From positions 62,001 through 126,000 of the forward strand of contig CAMDMZ010000006.1 of assembly GCA_945902805.1 (NCBI GenBank): a stretch of DNA of 64,000 nucleotides. Reading direction: 5' to 3'. The notes below the pieces were generated by a model, which was not told where the DNA came from, ran no database searches, and worked only from the letters and a program-made list of their open reading frames with translations. Shown in pieces: positions 1 through 10,875 of this stretch (within the stretch, counting starts at the first letter, position 1; every line of letters starts with the position of its first letter). This stretch comes from Propionivibrio dicarboxylicus. GTDB taxonomy: Bacteria; Pseudomonadota; Gammaproteobacteria; Burkholderiales; Rhodocyclaceae. Made by a program: the position numbers and the translations under genes.

Positions 1-574
1 GAACAGAACCCGCAGCCCGCGCATCCGGCTCAATCGCCATGCGCAAAGCCCGGGCGAAAGCCTTGAACACTGTTTCGGCCTGATGATGGGAATTTTCGCC
101 GCGCAGGCAGTCGATATGCACGGTGATCGCCGCGTGATTGACCAGGCCTTGAAAGAATTCACGCACCAGTTCGACATCGAATTCGCCGATAGTACCGCGC
201 GTAAACGGCACATTGAAGACCAGTCCCGGTCTGCCGGAAAGATCGATGACAACACGGGATAAGGCCTCATCCAGAGGCACGTAGGCGTGGCCATAGCGGC
301 GCAGGCCTTTCTTGTCGCCCCAGGCCTTGGCCAGCGCCTGACCAACCGTGATGCCAACATCCTCTACGGTGTGATGCGCGTCGATATGGAGATCGCCCTC
401 GGCGGTGATGCCAAGATCGATCAAGCCATGGCGGGCGATCTGATCCAGCATGTGATCGAAGAAGCCGATCCCGGTGGCCAGCTCGGACTTACCGCTGCCA
501 TTGAGATCGAGCGCAACCCGAATCCGGGTTTCGAGCGTGTTGCGTGTAACGTCGGCCTGCCGCGTGGCACTCAT
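1..574 (-). CDS. hisB: Imidazoleglycerol-phosphate dehydratase, 3' end cut by window edge
   Basis: Cytoplasmic enzyme of histidine biosynthesis that dehydrates imidazole-glycerol phosphate to imidazole-acetol phosphate. Translating the minus strand from the ATG at 574 gives 191 codons that run off the window start; monofunctional HisB is about 195-200 residues, so only a few C-terminal residues are missing. The manganese-binding motifs are clear: [13 protein letters not shown] at residues 38-50, DAHHTVED at 65-72, LDEALSR at 101-107 and SHHQAE at 162-167. It lacks the phosphatase domain of the bifunctional enterobacterial form. It is divergent from hisC, so unlike the usual hisDCB order it cannot be co-transcribed with hisD and hisC. 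Confidence 0.95.
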   Translation of the reverse strand, partial: MSATRQADVTRNTLETRIRVALDLNGSGKSELATGIGFFDHMLDQIARHGLIDLGITAEGDLHIDAHHTVEDVGITVGQALAKAWGDKKGLRRYGHAYVPLDEALSRVVIDLSGRPGLVFNVPFTRGTIGEFDVELVREFFQGLVNHAAITVHIDCLRGENSHHQAETVFKAFARALRMAIEPDARAAGSV

Positions 575-686
575 AACGCAGTGAACTCTCAGAAAAAACA
601 GACCTGCATGATACCATCGGCGCGCATTCCGGCTGCCTATTAAAGCCCTCCTTCTGTTCAACCCTCGTTACGCCAAAATCCCTGCC

Positions 687-1760
687 ATGAGCCGTTTCTG
701 GAGCAATGTCACCCAGGGCCTCACGCCCTACGTACCGGGCGAGCAACCCAAGCTCGCCAATCTGATCAAACTGAACACCAACGAGAACCCCTACGGACCG
801 AGTCCAATGGCGATCGATGCGATCCATGCGGCGACCGACGAGTCGCTCCGGCTTTACCCGGACCCGAATGCGGATCGGCTCAAGGATGCGATTGCCACGC
901 GGCACGAATTGGAACGCCGGCAAGTGTTCGTTGGCAACGGCTCCGACGAAGTGTTGGCGCATGCATTCCTTGGTCTGCTCAAGCATCCGCAGCCGATTCT
1001 CTTCCCCGACATTACCTATAGCTTTTACCCGGTGTATTGCGGGCTGTATGAGATTGCCTACGAAACAGTCCCTCTGGCCGATGATTTTTCGATTCGTGTC
1101 GCCGACTATGTCCGAACGAATGCGAATGCCTGCGGTGGCATCATTTTCCCGAATCCGAATGCCCCGACGGGCAAGGCGCTGACGCGCAGCGAAGTCGAGC
1201 AAATCGTGGCTGCCAACCCTGACACAGTGGTAGTTATCGACGAGGCCTATATCGACTTTGGCGGCGAGTCGGCGATTCCGCTGATTGCCCGTTATCCGAA
1301 CCTGCTGGTGGTGCATACGTTGTCGAAATCGCGCTCGCTGGCGGGATTGCGCGTTGGCTTTGCGGTCGGTTCAGCCGAATTGATCGACGGACTGGAGCGG
1401 GTGAAGAATAGTTTCAACTCTTACCCGCTCGATCGTCTGGCGATCGCCGGAGCAGTTGCCGCGATGGAAGACGAAGCGCACTTTGAACAAACCTGCGCCG
1501 CAGTCATCGCGACCCGCGAGCGCCTGGTCGAGCAATTGCGCGAACTGGGTTTCGAGGTGATTCCGTCGGCGGCCAATTTCGTCTTGGCCCGCCATCCTCA
1601 ACATGACGCCGAAAAGTCGGTGCTGGCGCTACGGCGGCAAGGCATCATCGTGCGCCATTTCAAGCTGCCACGCATCGATCAGCACCTGCGGATTACCGTC
1701 GGGACCGACGAGCAGTGCGCTGCACTGATCGCCGCCCTGCGTGAGATTATTTCAGCCTGA
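687..1760 (+). CDS. hisC: Histidinol-phosphate aminotransferase
   Basis: PLP-dependent fold-type I aminotransferase (357 residues, normal length) that converts imidazole-acetol phosphate to L-histidinol phosphate. Visible hallmarks are [11 protein letters not shown] near residue 30, IDEAYIDF around residue 190 and the PLP-lysine motif [12 protein letters not shown] with Lys214. The start at 687 fits the family N-terminus, but no convincing Shine-Dalgarno is seen before it. The gene is on the plus strand whereas hisB, hisD, hisG and murA are on the minus strand, and its last 14 bases overlap the 3' end of hisD tail to tail. A copy of the dispersed 25-bp repeat lies at 1611-1635 and encodes residues 309-317 (EKSVLALRR), apparently without changing the protein length. 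Confidence 0.95.
   Translation: MSRFWSNVTQGLTPYVPGEQPKLANLIKLNTNENPYGPSPMAIDAIHAATDESLRLYPDPNADRLKDAIATRHELERRQVFVGNGSDEVLAHAFLGLLKHPQPILFPDITYSFYPVYCGLYEIAYETVPLADDFSIRVADYVRTNANACGGIIFPNPNAPTGKALTRSEVEQIVAANPDTVVVIDEAYIDFGGESAIPLIARYPNLLVVHTLSKSRSLAGLRVGFAVGSAELIDGLERVKNSFNSYPLDRLAIAGAVAAMEDEAHFEQTCAAVIATRERLVEQLRELGFEVIPSAANFVLARHPQHDAEKSVLALRRQGIIVRHFKLPRIDQHLRITVGTDEQCAALIAALREIISA
1611..1635 (-). repeat. Dispersed 25-bp repeat, copy 1 (inside hisC)
   Basis: Reading on the minus strand, the exact 17-base core CGCCAGCACCGACTTTT (1628 to 1612) is preceded by GCCGTA. It encodes EKSVLALRR in HisC (residues 309-317), the only copy seen in this reading frame. Homologous HisC proteins appear to have a segment of equal length here, so the sequence looks accommodated in place, not added. 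Confidence 0.8.
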
Positions 1761-3039
1761 ATTCTGCCGCATTGGCGTGGGCCGTGAGGCCTTCGCCGTG
1801 GGCCAGCGTCGCCGCAATGGGGCCGAGCGTCTGTGCGCCGGCGGCCGAAACCTCGATCAGGCTGGTCCGTTTCTGGAAGTCATACACGCCCAGCGGCGAT
1901 GAAAAACGCGCACTGCGCGAGGTCGGCAACACATGATTGGGACCAGCGCAATAATCGCCCAGTGACTCGGAAGCGAAGTAGCCGATGAAAATGGCCCCGG
2001 CATGGCGGATCTTTTCCACCAGCGGCGTCGGATCGGCGACAGACAATTCCAAGTGCTCCGGGGCGATGCGGTTGGCGATCATGCAGGCTTCGTCAAGATC
2101 GGCGACCTGAATCAGGGCGCCACGCCCCATGAGCGAAGCAGCGATGACCTCGCGGCGAGGTTGCGTCGGGAGCAGTTTGTTAATACTGGCGGCGACGCGA
2201 TCGATGAAGTCGGCATCAGGAGAGAGCAGGATCGATTGCGCCAACTCATCGTGCTCGGCCTGGGCAAACAGGTCGATCGCAACCCAATCTGGATTGGCCG
2301 AGGCATCGGCAATCACCAAGACCTCCGACGGACCTGCCACCATGTCGATGCCGACGGTACCGAATACACGGCGCTTGGCGCTAGCGACGTACGCATTGCC
2401 CGGCCCGACAATCTTGTCCACTTGCGGAATGGTCTGCGTGCCATAGGCCAAAGCGGCAACGGCCTGCGCACCGCCGATGGTGAATACCCGGTCCACGCCA
2501 GCAAGGCAGGCAGCCGCCAGCACCAGCGCATTCTTCTCACCACGCGGCGTCGGCACCACCATGATGAGTTCTTTTACCCCAGCCACCTTGGCCGGTAGCG
2601 CATTCATCAGTACTGAGCTGGGATAGGCGGCCTTGCCTCCCGGCACATAGAGGCCAACCCGATCCAACGGCGTCACCTTCTGCCCCAGACGCGTGCCGTC
2701 GGCTTCGGTAAAACTCCATGACTCGAGGCGCTGTCGCTCGTGGTAGCTCTTTACCCGTGCAGCAGCGGCTTCCAGTGCCTGTCGTTGTGCCGCAGGTAAA
2801 CCATCGAGCGCGACCTGCAACTCGGCGGGTGGCAGTTCCAACTCGGCCATCGATTTGACGTCGAGCTTATCGAAACGCGAGGTGTAGTCGATGACCGCCG
2901 CATCACCGAGGGTGCGCACGTTGGCAAGAATCTCGGCCACCGTGTTTTCAATCGCGGCATCGGTCGAGTTGTCGAAATGCAGCAGCGCATCCAGGGTCGC
3001 CAGAAACTCCGGCTCACGGGTGCTGAGACGACGCATCAT
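1747..3039 (-). CDS. hisD: Histidinol dehydrogenase
   Basis: Zinc-dependent, NAD-linked enzyme (430 residues) that oxidises histidinol twice to histidine, the last step of the pathway. Conserved segments include [11 protein letters not shown] (132-142), [12 protein letters not shown] (212-223), [11 protein letters not shown] (235-245), [11 protein letters not shown] with the expected zinc ligands Gln260 and His263, the APEHLE segment with the catalytic pair Glu328/His329, and [13 protein letters not shown] with Asp362. Its ATG at 3039 overlaps the hisG stop in an ATGA arrangement, which implies translational coupling. The 3' end overlaps convergent hisC by 14 bases. Confidence 0.96.
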   Translation of the reverse strand: MMRRLSTREPEFLATLDALLHFDNSTDAAIENTVAEILANVRTLGDAAVIDYTSRFDKLDVKSMAELELPPAELQVALDGLPAAQRQALEAAAARVKSYHERQRLESWSFTEADGTRLGQKVTPLDRVGLYVPGGKAAYPSSVLMNALPAKVAGVKELIMVVPTPRGEKNALVLAAACLAGVDRVFTIGGAQAVAALAYGTQTIPQVDKIVGPGNAYVASAKRRVFGTVGIDMVAGPSEVLVIADASANPDWVAIDLFAQAEHDELAQSILLSPDADFIDRVAASINKLLPTQPRREVIAASLMGRGALIQVADLDEACMIANRIAPEHLELSVADPTPLVEKIRHAGAIFIGYFASESLGDYCAGPNHVLPTSRSARFSSPLGVYDFQKRTSLIEVSAAGAQTLGPIAATLAHGEGLTAHANAAEFRLK

Positions 3040-3686
3040 TGGATCGCTCCGGCAATGGCATCGATCACGGGTTGCAGCAATTCGCGTTTCATCTTCAGGG
3101 CAGCCTGATTTACCACCAGACGCGAAGAAATATCCATGATGTGCTCGACCTCGATAAGGTTATTGGCCTTCAGCGTGGCACCGGACGAGACCAGATCGAC
3201 AATCGCCTCAGCCAGGCCAGCCAGCGGTGCCAACTCCATCGAGCCGTAGAGCTTGATCAGGTCGACATGGACGCCTTTGGCGGCGAAATGCTCGCGTGCC
3301 ATGGTGATGTATTTGGTGGCGATGCGCAAACGGGCCCCACGCCGTACCGCCGCCGCATAGTCGAATCCGGCCGGTACCGCCACACTCATGCGGCATTTCG
3401 CGATTTTGAGATCGAGCGGTTGATACAGCCCCATGCCACCATGCTCGATCAGCACATCCTTGCCGGCAATGCCGACGTCGGCGGCGCCGTACTGAACATA
3501 CGTCGGCACATCCGATGCGCGCACAATCACCACACGAACGTTCGGACGATTGGTGCCGATGATGAGCTTGCGTGACTTCTCGGGATCTTCGGCCGGCACG
3601 ATGTCAGCTGCGGCAAGCAAAGGCAGGGTTTCTTCGAAAATTCGGCCTTTGGAAAGCGCAATGGTGATCTGGTTGATTCCGTTCAT
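3036..3686 (-). CDS. hisG: ATP phosphoribosyltransferase, short form
   Basis: Catalyses the committed step of histidine synthesis, joining ATP and PRPP. At 216 residues this is the short HisG form, which lacks the C-terminal regulatory ACT-like domain and in known systems needs HisZ as regulatory partner; no hisZ is present in this window. The N-terminal [18 protein letters not shown] and the [13 protein letters not shown] segment are typical. It lies 4 bases after murA and overlaps hisD by 4 bases, so it sits mid-operon on the minus strand (bolA-murA-hisG-hisD). Confidence 0.95.
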   Translation of the reverse strand: MNGINQITIALSKGRIFEETLPLLAAADIVPAEDPEKSRKLIIGTNRPNVRVVIVRASDVPTYVQYGAADVGIAGKDVLIEHGGMGLYQPLDLKIAKCRMSVAVPAGFDYAAAVRRGARLRIATKYITMAREHFAAKGVHVDLIKLYGSMELAPLAGLAEAIVDLVSSGATLKANNLIEVEHIMDISSRLVVNQAALKMKRELLQPVIDAIAGAIQ

Positions 3687-3690
3687 GAAA

Positions 3691-5191
<1,501 letters not shown>

Positions 5192-5201
5192 GAATCTTCT
5201 C

Positions 5202-5963
5202 CTATGCCCTGAGTTTGTAGCCACTACGCAAGAGTTGCAGCGTCAAGCCTGTCAGAAGCAGAAAACAGGCGCCGACAACGCCCAGGCTATGCCAAGGCGA
5301 AACGTCGGAAACGCCGAAAAAGCCGTACCGGAAACCGTCGATCATATAGAACACGGGATTCCAATGCGAGATGTGCTGCCAGAACGGCGGCAACGAGTGT
5401 ATCGAATAGAACACTCCCGACAGGAAAGTCAGGGGCATGATCAAAAAGTTTTGAAACGCGGCCAACTGGTCAAACTTATCGGCCCAGATGCCGGCGATCA
5501 CGCCCAGACTGCCCAGAATTCCACCGCCCAGAATGGCAAAAATCATAATCCAGAGCGGTGCGACGAAATCAAGCGAGCCGAATCCCAGCGTCGCCAGCAA
5601 CACGCCGGTACCCACTACGAGACCACGCACCACCGCTGCCAGCACATAGGCGGCATACAGTTCGAGGTACGAAATCGGTGGCAACAAGACAAAAATGATG
5701 CTGCCGGTCACCTTCGACTGGATCAGCGAAGACGATGAATTGGCAAAGGCATTTTGCAGCACCGACATCATCACCAGACCAGGAATCAGAAATGATGTGT
5801 AGCCAATCCCATTGACCTTGACGTGCGCTTCCAGGACATGAGAAAAAATCAGTAGATAAAGCAAGGCGGTCAAAATCGGCGCGGCAACGGTTTGGAAGCC
5901 GACCCGCCAGAAGCGCAATACTTCCTTGTAGAGCAAGGTGTAGAAACCGCCCATGGTGAGCAT
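5202..5963 (-). CDS. ABC-2 type exporter, permease (YadH-like)
   Basis: Integral inner-membrane subunit of an ABC-2 family exporter, about 253 residues with six predicted hydrophobic segments and the family pattern LMPLTFLSGVFYSIHSLPPFW near the C-terminus. The ATG at 5963 is preferred over a TTG at 5969; a second ATG at 5954 is also possible. It follows its ATPase (5972-6889) by 8 bases and precedes the bolA-like gene by 10, so it belongs to the long minus-strand operon. Substrate unknown; the position after the mla genes is common in betaproteobacteria and suggests, without proving, an envelope role. Confidence 0.9.
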   Translation of the reverse strand: MLTMGGFYTLLYKEVLRFWRVGFQTVAAPILTALLYLLIFSHVLEAHVKVNGIGYTSFLIPGLVMMSVLQNAFANSSSSLIQSKVTGSIIFVLLPPISYLELYAAYVLAAVVRGLVVGTGVLLATLGFGSLDFVAPLWIMIFAILGGGILGSLGVIAGIWADKFDQLAAFQNFLIMPLTFLSGVFYSIHSLPPFWQHISHWNPVFYMIDGFRYGFFGVSDVSPWHSLGVVGACFLLLTGLTLQLLRSGYKLRA

Positions 5964-5971
5964 GGCCAAGA

Positions 5972-6889
5972 TTAGTGCCCCTGCCCTTGCATCAACTTGA
6001 CGAATACGTCTTCGAGATCGGTCTTGCCGATTTCGATTTCATCGATCCGCTGACCAGATTGCCGCAGGCGCGCAAGGAGAGTCTCCACTTCGGCGAACTC
6101 GGCAAACGGGAACGTCTGCCAACCACCGGCGATCTCCTTTTCTGCATGGGATTCCGACGCGGCGTCGGAGCTTAGTTTGACGCGCAAGGTATGCGCTGAA
6201 AACTGGTCAAGCAAATTCTCAGTCGTATCGAGGGCGATTACTTTCCCGGCCTTCAGCATCGCTATCCGGTGACAGAGACTTTCGGCTTCTTCCAAATAGT
6301 GAGTGGTCAGGATAATGGTATGGCCTTCCTGGTTCAAACGTTTGATGAAACGCCACAGGGTTTGCCGCAGTTCGACATCCACGCCGGCCGTAGGCTCATC
6401 GAGCACGATGACCGGTGGCCGGTGCACCAAGGCCTGAGCCACCAAAACACGACGCTTCATGCCCCCCGAAAGGGTACGCATATTGGCGTTCGCCTTGCTG
6501 GTGAGATCGAGATTCGCCAGAATCTCATCGATCCAGTCGTCGTTATCGACGATACCGAAGTAACCCGACTGTATCTTGAGCGTTTCGCGCACGCTGAAAA
6601 AGGGATCAAAAACCAACTCCTGGGGCACCACGCCAAGTTGCCGCCGAGCCGCGCGATAGTCACCTTGCACGTCACGCCCCATGATCGAAATGCGACCCGA
6701 ATCTGGTCGCGTCAAACCCGCGAGTGAGGAAATCAGGGTCGTCTTGCCGGCGCCATTGGGCCCGAGCAGGCCAAAGAACTCGCCACGCTGAACTTCGAGG
6801 TCAACACCATTCAGGGCTTGGATCTGACCGTATCGCTTGGAGACGCCCTCAACTCTAATCGCCGCCAGGGCGGACTCGGGACTTTGCAT
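5972..6889 (-). CDS. ABC transporter ATP-binding protein (YadG-like)
   Basis: ATPase subunit (305 residues) partnering the ABC-2 permease directly downstream. Walker A GPNGAGKTT (43-51), Q-loop VVPQ near 88-90, signature LSGGMKRR (140-147), Walker B IVLDEPTAGVD (161-171) and the switch histidine in TTHYLEE are all present, so it should be active. The C-terminal 70 residues form the extension typical of ABC-2 exporter ATPases. It starts 14 bases after the mlaB stop, suggesting co-transcription with the mla genes. Confidence 0.93.
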   Translation of the reverse strand: MQSPESALAAIRVEGVSKRYGQIQALNGVDLEVQRGEFFGLLGPNGAGKTTLISSLAGLTRPDSGRISIMGRDVQGDYRAARRQLGVVPQELVFDPFFSVRETLKIQSGYFGIVDNDDWIDEILANLDLTSKANANMRTLSGGMKRRVLVAQALVHRPPVIVLDEPTAGVDVELRQTLWRFIKRLNQEGHTIILTTHYLEEAESLCHRIAMLKAGKVIALDTTENLLDQFSAHTLRVKLSSDAASESHAEKEIAGGWQTFPFAEFAEVETLLARLRQSGQRIDEIEIGKTDLEDVFVKLMQGQGH

Positions 6890-6902
6890 TGCAGTCCGGC
6901 GC

Positions 6903-7184
6903 TCAGTGCTGGGACAGAAGGTCGTCTACGCCATAGACCTCAGCAAGGCTCAATAAACCCGCCGGCGCATTTGAAAAATCAAGCCTTCTGTTGCTTTGAT
7001 TGGCTTCGCGCAGCCAACCGAAGAGCACGGCTAACGCCGATGAATCGGTATCCGTCACACCGGATAAATCAAATATCAGTGGTCCATCAACCGCCAAAGC
7101 CCGCCCTTCCTCAAGCAAACTAGCCGCCTCGGCCATGGTGATGCGACCCGAGACTAAAGCACGATCGCCGTCGCGAGCGATCAT
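6903..7184 (-). CDS. mlaB: STAS-domain protein MlaB
   Basis: Small cytoplasmic STAS-domain subunit (93 residues) of the MlaFEDB phospholipid transporter, which binds and regulates the MlaF ATPase. The sequence has a single STAS domain with the LIFDLSGVTDTDSSALAVL core (about 36-54), where the conserved Thr/Ser residues sit. Its ATG overlaps the mlaC stop codon (ATGA), and it is the last of the six mla genes in the operon. Confidence 0.88.
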   Translation of the reverse strand: MIARDGDRALVSGRITMAEAASLLEEGRALAVDGPLIFDLSGVTDTDSSALAVLFGWLREANQSNRRLDFSNAPAGLLSLAEVYGVDDLLSQH

Positions 7185-7801
7185 TTCTTCGTCGCGGCCG
7201 TATCGCCCGCGCGGTTCTTGGCCTGCAATGTCTTAACCAGCCCATCGATGCCACCACTGCTCACTTCGCTGGCAAAGGTATCCCGATAGTTCATGACCAG
7301 ACTGATCCCGCCCACCTCAATGTCGTACACTTTCCAGTCATTACCTTTTTTTTCCAGGTAGTAATCGAGCTCAATCGGTTTGCCGCCACTGGGCTGACGA
7401 ATCTCGGTTCTAACCTTGACGTCGACTTCGCCCGACTTGAGCGAAAACGGCTTGTAGGCGATTGTCTGATTCTTGTACTCGGTCAGTGCCTTTGAATAAG
7501 TTCGCACCAACAACTCGCGAAACTCATCGGTCAATAGTTTTTGCTGCGCCGGCGACGCTTTGCGCCACTCACGACCGAGCGCGAGTTGCGTCATGCGGGT
7601 GAAGTTGAAATGTGGCAAGACCCGGGTATCGACCAGCTCAAGGGCCTTGCGTGTATTGCCACTCTTCAAATCCTTGTCCGTGCGCACAATCTCCAGCACT
7701 TCATCCGTTACCGAACGGATCAACGCGTCAGGAGCAACTTCCTGCGCCAGCGCGGCCACGCTGAGGACAAAAAACGTTATCAGGCCAACTATGAACTTCA
7801 T
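7181..7801 (-). CDS. mlaC: Phospholipid-binding periplasmic protein MlaC
   Basis: Soluble periplasmic carrier (206 residues, Tol_Tol_Ttg2/MlaC family) that shuttles phospholipid between the outer-membrane MlaA complex and the inner-membrane MlaFEDB complex. A signal peptide is evident (MKFIVGLITFFVLSVAALAQ). Family features include VLPHFNFTRMTQLALGREW and the YDIEVGGISLVMNYRDTF segment near the C-terminus. The ATG at 7801 is chosen over a TTG one codon upstream. It is followed by mlaB with a 4-base overlap and preceded by mlaA. Confidence 0.93.
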   Translation of the reverse strand: MKFIVGLITFFVLSVAALAQEVAPDALIRSVTDEVLEIVRTDKDLKSGNTRKALELVDTRVLPHFNFTRMTQLALGREWRKASPAQQKLLTDEFRELLVRTYSKALTEYKNQTIAYKPFSLKSGEVDVKVRTEIRQPSGGKPIELDYYLEKKGNDWKVYDIEVGGISLVMNYRDTFASEVSSGGIDGLVKTLQAKNRAGDTAATKK

Positions 7802-7895
7802 CAATCTGCTCTCAAATAAGTAACAAACAATCGGGACAGGAAACTGAGGTCACCATGATTTCACGGTACGACACTATTGCAAACGGGTGAGCGAA

Positions 7896-8609
7896 TTAGT
7901 CCTCGTCAAAATCACGCGGAGCCTGACCATCGTAAATCAGGTTACGACGCCGTTGAAGGTAGGCACCACGGATGTAGGAATACTTATCGAGCGCCGCCTC
8001 GTCAATCACTCGATCGGCCGATAAGGCATTGGCGCGATCGTTTATCAAGCGTAAAGCGGAAGCGGCGTTACGTGTCGGCACATGGTCCATGTTGCCCACA
8101 GGATCTGTCTTGACGTCAAGCACCAAACCAAAGGTATCGCGAACGGTACGAGGTCCGAAAACAGGCAGCACGACATACGCCCCGTCGCCCACTCCCCAAC
8201 GCCCGAACGTCTGGCCGAAGTCCTCGTTATGCTTCTCAATACCCATCTCACTTGCCAAGTCGAATACACCGAGCAAACCTATCGTTGAGTTGATGGCAAC
8301 GCGGCCGAAGTCACCCAAGCCATCACTCACTTTGCCTTGCAGCAAATTATTGACACCAACAAACAAATCAGAAATATTGCCGAAGAAGTTAGACACCCCC
8401 AACTGGATCGGCGCGGGCAACGCGGCATCGTAGCCAGTCGCCACCGGCTTGATAACGAGGGTATCAAGACCTTCGTTAAATGCAAACATCGCCCGATTGA
8501 AACCCTCGATCGGATCCTTTGGATTCCCCGATGTCGCACACCCGGACAAGGTGATGGCAGATAAGGCCACCAGAATGAGGAGTCGAACTTTAGTTGCAAG
8601 AGCAGTCAT
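7896..8609 (-). CDS. mlaA: Outer-membrane lipoprotein MlaA (VacJ)
   Basis: Outer-membrane lipoprotein (237 residues) that extracts misplaced phospholipids from the outer leaflet. The lipobox LSGC places the lipidated cysteine at residue 24. The conserved stretch DPIEGFNRAMFAFN and the FGQTFGRWGVGDGAYVVLPVFGP segment identify the family, and the acidic C-terminus (PRDFDED) is common. In this genome mlaA lies inside the operon between mlaD and mlaC, as in other betaproteobacteria, whereas in E. coli it is unlinked. Confidence 0.94.
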   Translation of the reverse strand: MTALATKVRLLILVALSAITLSGCATSGNPKDPIEGFNRAMFAFNEGLDTLVIKPVATGYDAALPAPIQLGVSNFFGNISDLFVGVNNLLQGKVSDGLGDFGRVAINSTIGLLGVFDLASEMGIEKHNEDFGQTFGRWGVGDGAYVVLPVFGPRTVRDTFGLVLDVKTDPVGNMDHVPTRNAASALRLINDRANALSADRVIDEAALDKYSYIRGAYLQRRRNLIYDGQAPRDFDED

Positions 8610-8674
8610 GCATAATTTCCAGTTGATCGATACGTAGGTTCGCTTTGACCAATGATGCAGTCAAGTTTTGATGC

Positions 8675-9145
8675 CTACTTGGGGCCATCGCTCTCAGCCG
8701 CTTTGCTGAACATAAACTGGCTGATGAGCTTTTCGAGAACGACTGCGGATTGTGTCTTCTTGATAACTTCGCCAGCTTTCAGCATTTCCGCGTCACCACC
8801 GACTTCAAAACCGATGTACTGTTCACCAAGCAAGCCTGAGGTGTTGATCGTCGCGAAGGTATCCTTGGGAAACTTGTAGCGCCCGTCCACTTTCATCGAG
8901 ACAACTGCCATATAGGCTTCGGGATCAAAGTTGATCTCCGACACGCGGCCAACGACAACACCGGCACTCTTGACGGCAGCGCGAACTTTCAAGCCGCCGA
9001 TGTTATCAAACCTAGCCTGCAAAGCATACGTTTCACCGGAACTGGTGGAACTGAGATTGCCTACCTTCAGCGCCAGAAACAATAGCGCCGCGATGCCAAT
9101 GGCGACAAAAAATCCAACCCAAAGGTCTATCGTAGTTCGACTCAT
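8675..9145 (-). CDS. mlaD: MCE-domain protein MlaD
   Basis: Inner-membrane anchored MCE (mammalian cell entry) protein, 156 residues, forming the hexameric periplasmic ring of the Mla transporter. One N-terminal membrane segment (about residues 9-27) is followed by the MCE domain with ARFDNIGGLKVRAAVKSAGV and the LLGEQYIGFEVGG motif. It starts 1 base after the mlaE stop, indicating tight coupling. Confidence 0.93.
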   Translation of the reverse strand: MSRTTIDLWVGFFVAIGIAALLFLALKVGNLSSTSSGETYALQARFDNIGGLKVRAAVKSAGVVVGRVSEINFDPEAYMAVVSMKVDGRYKFPKDTFATINTSGLLGEQYIGFEVGGDAEMLKAGEVIKKTQSAVVLEKLISQFMFSKAAESDGPK

Positions 9146-9146
9146 A

Positions 9147-9929
9147 TCAAGTACCCCGAAACATTAAAGCCGTCAAAACGAAATCGGCCGCAAGAATTGC
9201 CAACGATGAGGTCACCACTGTGCGTGTTGTCGCTCCGGACACCCCCTCGGCCGTCGGCTCGGCGTCGTAACCTTCGAAAACCGCCACCCAACTGACAATA
9301 ACGCCGAAGACAAAACTCTTGATGACACCATTGAGAACATCTTCTCGAACATCAACTGAAGCCTGCATCTGCGCCCAAAAGGATCCTTCATCGACACCAA
9401 TCAGCTGGACTCCAACCAGATATCCGCCGAAGACGCCCATCGCAGAAAACAAGGCGGCCAGAAAGGGCATGGAAATCACGCCACCCCAGAAACGTGGCGC
9501 CACGACGCGAGCTATCGGATCCACGGCCATCATTTCCATGGCAGATAGTTGCTCAGTTGCCTTCATCAAGCCGATTTCCGCAGTAATCGCCGACCCGGCA
9601 CGACTTGCAAACAATAATGCAGCCACCACGGGACCGAGTTCGCGCACCAAAGAAAGAGCCACCAAAACGCCCAATGCCTCCGATGAACCGTAGCGTTGCA
9701 AGGTGTCGTAACCCTGTAGACCCAAAACCATGCCAACAAACAAACCAGACACCAAAATGATGATCAGTGACAATACACCCGTGAAATAAATCTCGCGAAG
9801 TGTGAGGTTTAGCCGCCGTAGCGATGTCCCCGAATGCAGGATGATCGCCAGGAAAAAGCGACTGGCGAAGCCCAAACGCCAGAGCCGGTTCGTAATTTGG
9901 CGACCTAGACGGCGGATGATTTCCAGCAT
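9147..9929 (-). CDS. mlaE: Phospholipid ABC transporter permease MlaE
   Basis: Integral membrane permease (260 residues, MlaE/YrbE family) with about five membrane helices. Diagnostic stretches are LVRELGPVVAALLFASRAGSAITAEIG split across residues ~90-120, and the MKATEQLSAMEMMAVDP coupling region that contacts the ATPase. Its ATG overlaps the mlaF stop by one base and it is followed immediately by mlaD. Confidence 0.94.
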   Translation of the reverse strand: MLEIIRRLGRQITNRLWRLGFASRFFLAIILHSGTSLRRLNLTLREIYFTGVLSLIIILVSGLFVGMVLGLQGYDTLQRYGSSEALGVLVALSLVRELGPVVAALLFASRAGSAITAEIGLMKATEQLSAMEMMAVDPIARVVAPRFWGGVISMPFLAALFSAMGVFGGYLVGVQLIGVDEGSFWAQMQASVDVREDVLNGVIKSFVFGVIVSWVAVFEGYDAEPTAEGVSGATTRTVVTSSLAILAADFVLTALMFRGT

Positions 9930-10768
9930 CAGCGTTCACCCCGACGCACATCGCGTTCCATCAACTCGGCTCGATAGGAAGTCTTGGCTGAATAATGAAA
10001 CGGTACGGGACCATCGGCCTCGCCGCAGACAAACTGGTGCACATACGGGGCGGTGGAACGCTTCATCTCCTCCGCTGTGCCCTCCGCAACAATCTTCCCT
10101 TCGGAGACAAAATAGACGTAATCGACAATCTTCAAGGATTCCTGCACATCGTGAGTCACGACAATTGAACTAGCCCCCAAGGCGTCGTTCAATTTGCGAA
10201 TCAACTCGCCAACAATCGAAAGAGAAATTGGGTCGAGGCCGGCAAAGGGTTCGTCGTACATGATCAGCATCGGATCAAGGGCGATCGCCCGTGCCAAGGC
10301 AACCCGCCGCGCCATGCCGCCCGAAAGTTCGGAAGGCATCAGGTGATGCGCGCCGCGTAAACCCACGGCATGGAGTTTCATCAATACCAGATCGTGGATC
10401 AACTCTTCGGGCAAATCCGTGTGCTCACGCATCTGAAAAGCGACATTGTCGTAAACCGACATATCGGTGAACAAAGCACCAAACTGAAAAAGCATGCCCA
10501 TGCGTCGACGCATGGCATATAGATCAGCACCATTCAGCGCATGCACTACTTTTCCATCCACCCGCACCTCACCTGAGCTTGGCCGCAGCTGACCGCCGAT
10601 AAGGCGCAATGTGGTCGTTTTGCCACACCCCGAGCTGCCCATGATAGCCACCACCTTACCGCGCGGAATCGACAAATTGATTCCCGTCAGTATCGGCCGG
10701 CTATCGTAGGAAAAGCTCAGATCTGAGATCTGAACAAGGGGGGATTGATTCAAGGTAGGGTCTTGCAC
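9929..10768 (-). CDS. mlaF: Phospholipid ABC transporter ATP-binding protein MlaF
   Basis: ATPase of the MlaFEDB complex. Walker A GSSGCGKTT (44-52), signature SELSGGMARR (147-155), Walker B LIMYDEPFAGLDP (168-180) and the H-loop VVTHDVQE are present. The C-terminus carries the extension seen in MlaF proteins. A GTG at 10768 is taken as start (279 residues); an ATG at 10831 would add an unmatched 21-residue extension, and a TTG at 10753 is also possible, so the start is uncertain. It is the first gene of the mla operon and is divergent from the sigma-54 regulator. Confidence 0.9.
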   Translation of the reverse strand: MQDPTLNQSPLVQISDLSFSYDSRPILTGINLSIPRGKVVAIMGSSGCGKTTTLRLIGGQLRPSSGEVRVDGKVVHALNGADLYAMRRRMGMLFQFGALFTDMSVYDNVAFQMREHTDLPEELIHDLVLMKLHAVGLRGAHHLMPSELSGGMARRVALARAIALDPMLIMYDEPFAGLDPISLSIVGELIRKLNDALGASSIVVTHDVQESLKIVDYVYFVSEGKIVAEGTAEEMKRSTAPYVHQFVCGEADGPVPFHYSAKTSYRAELMERDVRRGER

Positions 10769-10875
10769 AATGAAAAACGGGGGAATTCTAGCAGAGTGCC
10801 CTATCTTGATCCCGGCGACATGTGCGACCATGCACTCGCTTAAACAAATGTTCGCGACTGTAAAGAAGGAGTTTC

